DNA of 64,000 nucleotides from Streptomyces sp. NBC_00820 (GTDB taxonomy: Bacteria; Actinomycetota; Actinomycetes; Streptomycetales; Streptomycetaceae), in the NCBI RefSeq assembly GCF_036347055.1, contig NZ_CP108882.1, forward strand, positions 7,614,001 to 7,678,000, in the 5' to 3' direction. Shown piece after piece: positions 61,736 through 64,000 of the stretch (the stretch's first letter is position 1; every line of letters begins with the position of its first letter). Both the position numbers and the translations under genes were made by a program. The notes under the pieces were generated by a model that was given only the letters and a program-made list of their open reading frames with translations, ran no database searches and had not been told where the DNA came from.

Positions 61736-64000
61736 ATGTCGATGTCGTTCGGTTCACCGTTCGGTTCGTCCGATCCTTTCAGCGAACTGTTCAATCGCTT
61801 CTTCGGCATGTCCCCGGCCTCGTCGCCTCCCGCTGTGCAGCGCGTACCCATCGGACGACTGCTGACGGAGTCGTCGCACGAGCTCCTCAACCTGGCCGCG
61901 CGGAAGGCCGAGGACGACGGGACCTCCGACCTCGACACCGAATACCTCCTCTGGGCGGCCACGCAGGTCGAACCCTCACGCAGGCTCCTCGCCCAGGTCG
62001 GTGTCGACCCCGACAACCTCGCGTCCGAGCTCGCCGAGGTGCTGCCGCGTGAGTCCGGCATGCCCTCCGCGGAACCGGGTCTCACCCCGGCGGCCAAGCG
62101 CACTCTTGCCAACGCGTACGCGCACTCGCAGGCGGCAGGGGTGTCGTACATCGGGCCCGAGCACATTCTCGCCGCGCTGCTGGAGAACGTGGACTCCGGT
62201 GCCGGCCGGGTGCTGTCGGCCGAGGGCTTCGACGGCAGGAAGCTCTCCGGCCTCGGCGAACAGGGTTCCCGCCCCGAGGGCGGGGGCGCCGAGCGGAAGA
62301 AGACGCCGGCGAACACGCTGGAGGAGTTCGGCCGCGACCTGACCGAGGAGGCGCAGCAGGGCAAGCTCGACCCGGTCGTCGGACGGGCGGAGGAGATCGA
62401 GCAGACCGTTGAGATCCTCTCCCGGCGCTCCAAGAACAACCCCGTCCTCATCGGTGAGCCCGGTGTCGGCAAGACGGCGATCGTGGAGGGCCTGGCCCAG
62501 CGCATCGTCGCGGGCGAGGTCCCCCAGACCCTGAAGGGCAAGCAGGTCATCGCCCTCGACATGTCGGCCCTGGTGGCCGGCGCGCAGTACCGGGGCCAGT
62601 TCGAGGAGCGCCTGAAGAAGGTCATCGACGACGTCAAGGCGTCGCAGGGCAACATCATCCTCTTCATCGACGAACTCCACACGGTCGTCGGCGCGGGCGC
62701 CACGGGCGAGGGTTCCATGGACGCGGGCCAGATCCTCAAGCCCGCGCTGGCCCGGGGCGAACTGCACGTCGTGGGTGCGACGACCATCGACGAGTACCGC
62801 AGGTACGTCGAGAAGGACGCCGCCCTCGAACGCCGCTTCCAGCCGGTGCTGGTCCCCGAGCCGAGCGTCGCGGAGACGGTGCTGATCCTGCAGGGCCTGC
62901 AGGACGCGTACGAGGCCCACCACGGAGTCCGCTACGACCTCGCCGCCCTGGAAGCCTGTGCGGGGCTGTCCGACCGCTACATCACGGACCGCTTCCTGCC
63001 GGACAAGGCGATCGACCTGATGGACCAGGCGGGTGCGCGGGTGCGGCTGCGCAGCGCCGAGCGCTCCACCGAGGTGGTCAGCCGCGAGGACCGGATCGCC
63101 AAGCTGCGCCGCGAGCTCGACCAGGCGGTCTCCGGTGAGGACTTCGAGAAGGCGACGAACCTCAAGAAGGACATCGCCGAGGCCGAGGCCGAACTCGCCG
63201 GCATCGAGGAACGCCGTGAGGGCGTCGTCGTCGTCACGGCGAAGGACATCGCGGACGTCGTCTCGCGCCGTACCGGCATCCCGGTCTCGCAGCTCACCGA
63301 GAGCGAGCGCGAGCGGCTGATGAAGCTCGAGGAGGAGATGCACGCCCGGATCGTCGGCCAGGACGAGGCGGTCACGGCCGTGTCGCAGGCGGTGCGCCGC
63401 AACCGGGCCGGCATGGGCGACCCCAACCGCCCCGTGGGCTCCTTCCTCTTCCTCGGGCCCACGGGTGTGGGCAAGACCGAACTCGCCAAGACGCTGGCGG
63501 AGTTGCTGTTCGGCGACGAGGACCGCCTGATCCGCTTCGACATGAGCGAGTTCCAGGAGAAGCACAGCGTCGCCCGGTTCGTCGGCGCTCCTCCCGGATA
63601 CGTCGGTTACGAGGAGGCCGGCCAGCTCACCGAGAAGGTCCGCCGCCAGCCCTACAGCGTGGTGCTGTTCGACGAGGTCGAGAAGGCGCACCCCGACATC
63701 TTCAGCACGCTGCTGCAGATCCTGGACGACGGACGCCTGACCGACGGGCAGGGCCGCACGGTCGACTTCCGGCACTGCGTCATCATCATGACGTCCAACA
63801 TCGGCGCCCATCTGATCCTGGACCACAAGGGCGACGTCGCCGAGATCAAGGACGACCTGATGGAGGAGCTGCGGGCCCGCTTCCTGCCCGAGTTCCTCAA
63901 CCGGATCGACGACATCATCATCTTCCACGGCCTGACCGAGGAGAACCTGTCGAGCATCGTCGACCACCTTCTCGCGCAGAGCAGGCGCCGCGTCGAGGCG
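61736..64000 (+). CDS. ClpC-type AAA+ unfoldase/disaggregase (partial, runs off the end)
   Basis: 755 codons are visible and the frame is open at the window end. A Gly/Phe-rich start ([21 protein letters not shown]), the Clp N-domain (about 40-170), AAA+ domain 1 ([30 protein letters not shown]), a short UVR-like middle region ([20 protein letters not shown]), and AAA+ domain 2 ([14 protein letters not shown], pore [26 protein letters not shown]). The short middle region and UVR motif point to ClpC rather than ClpB. ATG at 61736 with GGAG. Whether it has a ClpP-binding loop near the end cannot be fully judged. Confidence 0.9.
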   Translation, partial: MSMSFGSPFGSSDPFSELFNRFFGMSPASSPPAVQRVPIGRLLTESSHELLNLAARKAEDDGTSDLDTEYLLWAATQVEPSRRLLAQVGVDPDNLASELAEVLPRESGMPSAEPGLTPAAKRTLANAYAHSQAAGVSYIGPEHILAALLENVDSGAGRVLSAEGFDGRKLSGLGEQGSRPEGGGAERKKTPANTLEEFGRDLTEEAQQGKLDPVVGRAEEIEQTVEILSRRSKNNPVLIGEPGVGKTAIVEGLAQRIVAGEVPQTLKGKQVIALDMSALVAGAQYRGQFEERLKKVIDDVKASQGNIILFIDELHTVVGAGATGEGSMDAGQILKPALARGELHVVGATTIDEYRRYVEKDAALERRFQPVLVPEPSVAETVLILQGLQDAYEAHHGVRYDLAALEACAGLSDRYITDRFLPDKAIDLMDQAGARVRLRSAERSTEVVSREDRIAKLRRELDQAVSGEDFEKATNLKKDIAEAEAELAGIEERREGVVVVTAKDIADVVSRRTGIPVSQLTESERERLMKLEEEMHARIVGQDEAVTAVSQAVRRNRAGMGDPNRPVGSFLFLGPTGVGKTELAKTLAELLFGDEDRLIRFDMSEFQEKHSVARFVGAPPGYVGYEEAGQLTEKVRRQPYSVVLFDEVEKAHPDIFSTLLQILDDGRLTDGQGRTVDFRHCVIIMTSNIGAHLILDHKGDVAEIKDDLMEELRARFLPEFLNRIDDIIIFHGLTEENLSSIVDHLLAQSRRRVEA

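Overview
The window is about 72% GC or higher, with codons that nearly always end in G or C. It carries an A-factor-type receptor, a GylR/GlpK pair, a SpoIIE-type phosphatase, an orphan HATPase, DUF574-type methyltransferase and mycoredoxin-like genes, so it reads as Streptomyces chromosome. About 55 protein genes are supported, plus one tRNA-like gene, one truncated gene, several terminators, an unusual number of short tandem repeats and several operator-like palindromes.

Layout. (i) 290-3435: an ArpA/ScbR-type signal receptor, a P450 and a second, diverged receptor-like TetR protein, an arrangement that resembles the avenolide-type hormone loci of streptomycetes. (ii) 3607-9340: an MFS exporter, an atypical tRNA-Gly(UCC)-like gene beside a 5'-truncated lipase, a cyclophilin, a P450 with an abnormal oxygen-activation motif, and a SAM methyltransferase. 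(iii) 9640-16609: an envelope cluster with an ECF sigma factor fused through membrane segments to an extracellular CAP domain, a NAD kinase paralogue, a secreted class-A-like serine hydrolase, an NCS1 permease and a second secreted CAP protein. (iv) 17128-23316: three regulator/partner sets (MmyB-like/SDR, MFS, MarR/DUF1398) with readable palindromic operators, then small DUF proteins. (v) 23421-34705: glycerol-phosphate and lipid metabolism (GlpD, TetR, AGPS-like oxidase, diacylglycerol kinase, GylR-like regulator, GlpK), with a mycoredoxin-like protein, a double GNAT protein and a secreted GH5 enzyme.

(vi) 35335-46425: a LysE exporter, a PAS-GAF-SpoIIE-HATPase protein with a damaged phosphatase site, a DsbA-like protein without CxxC next to moaC, a FUSC transporter, then the minus-strand molybdenum cofactor operon moaA-DUF6457-moeA-moaD-moaE. 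(vii) 46874-60925: cydAB divergent from a YdeP-type FdhF, an MFS protein, fdhD, a LysR regulator, a second FUSC transporter and a second YdeP-type FdhF. (viii) 61054-64000: Hsp20 divergent from a ClpC-type ATPase that runs off the end.

The most interesting reading is that (vi)-(vii) form one functional island: pterin and Moco synthesis, FdhD, two YdeP-type molybdoenzymes and a cytochrome bd oxidase without its usual CydCD partner. A 17-bp palindromic motif with LysR-type T-N11-A spacing occurs twice in the cydA/fdhF intergenic region and once, diverged, between the LysR gene and the second FUSC gene. This suggests a LysR-controlled regulon. Sequence features are observed directly; regulon membership and substrates are inference.
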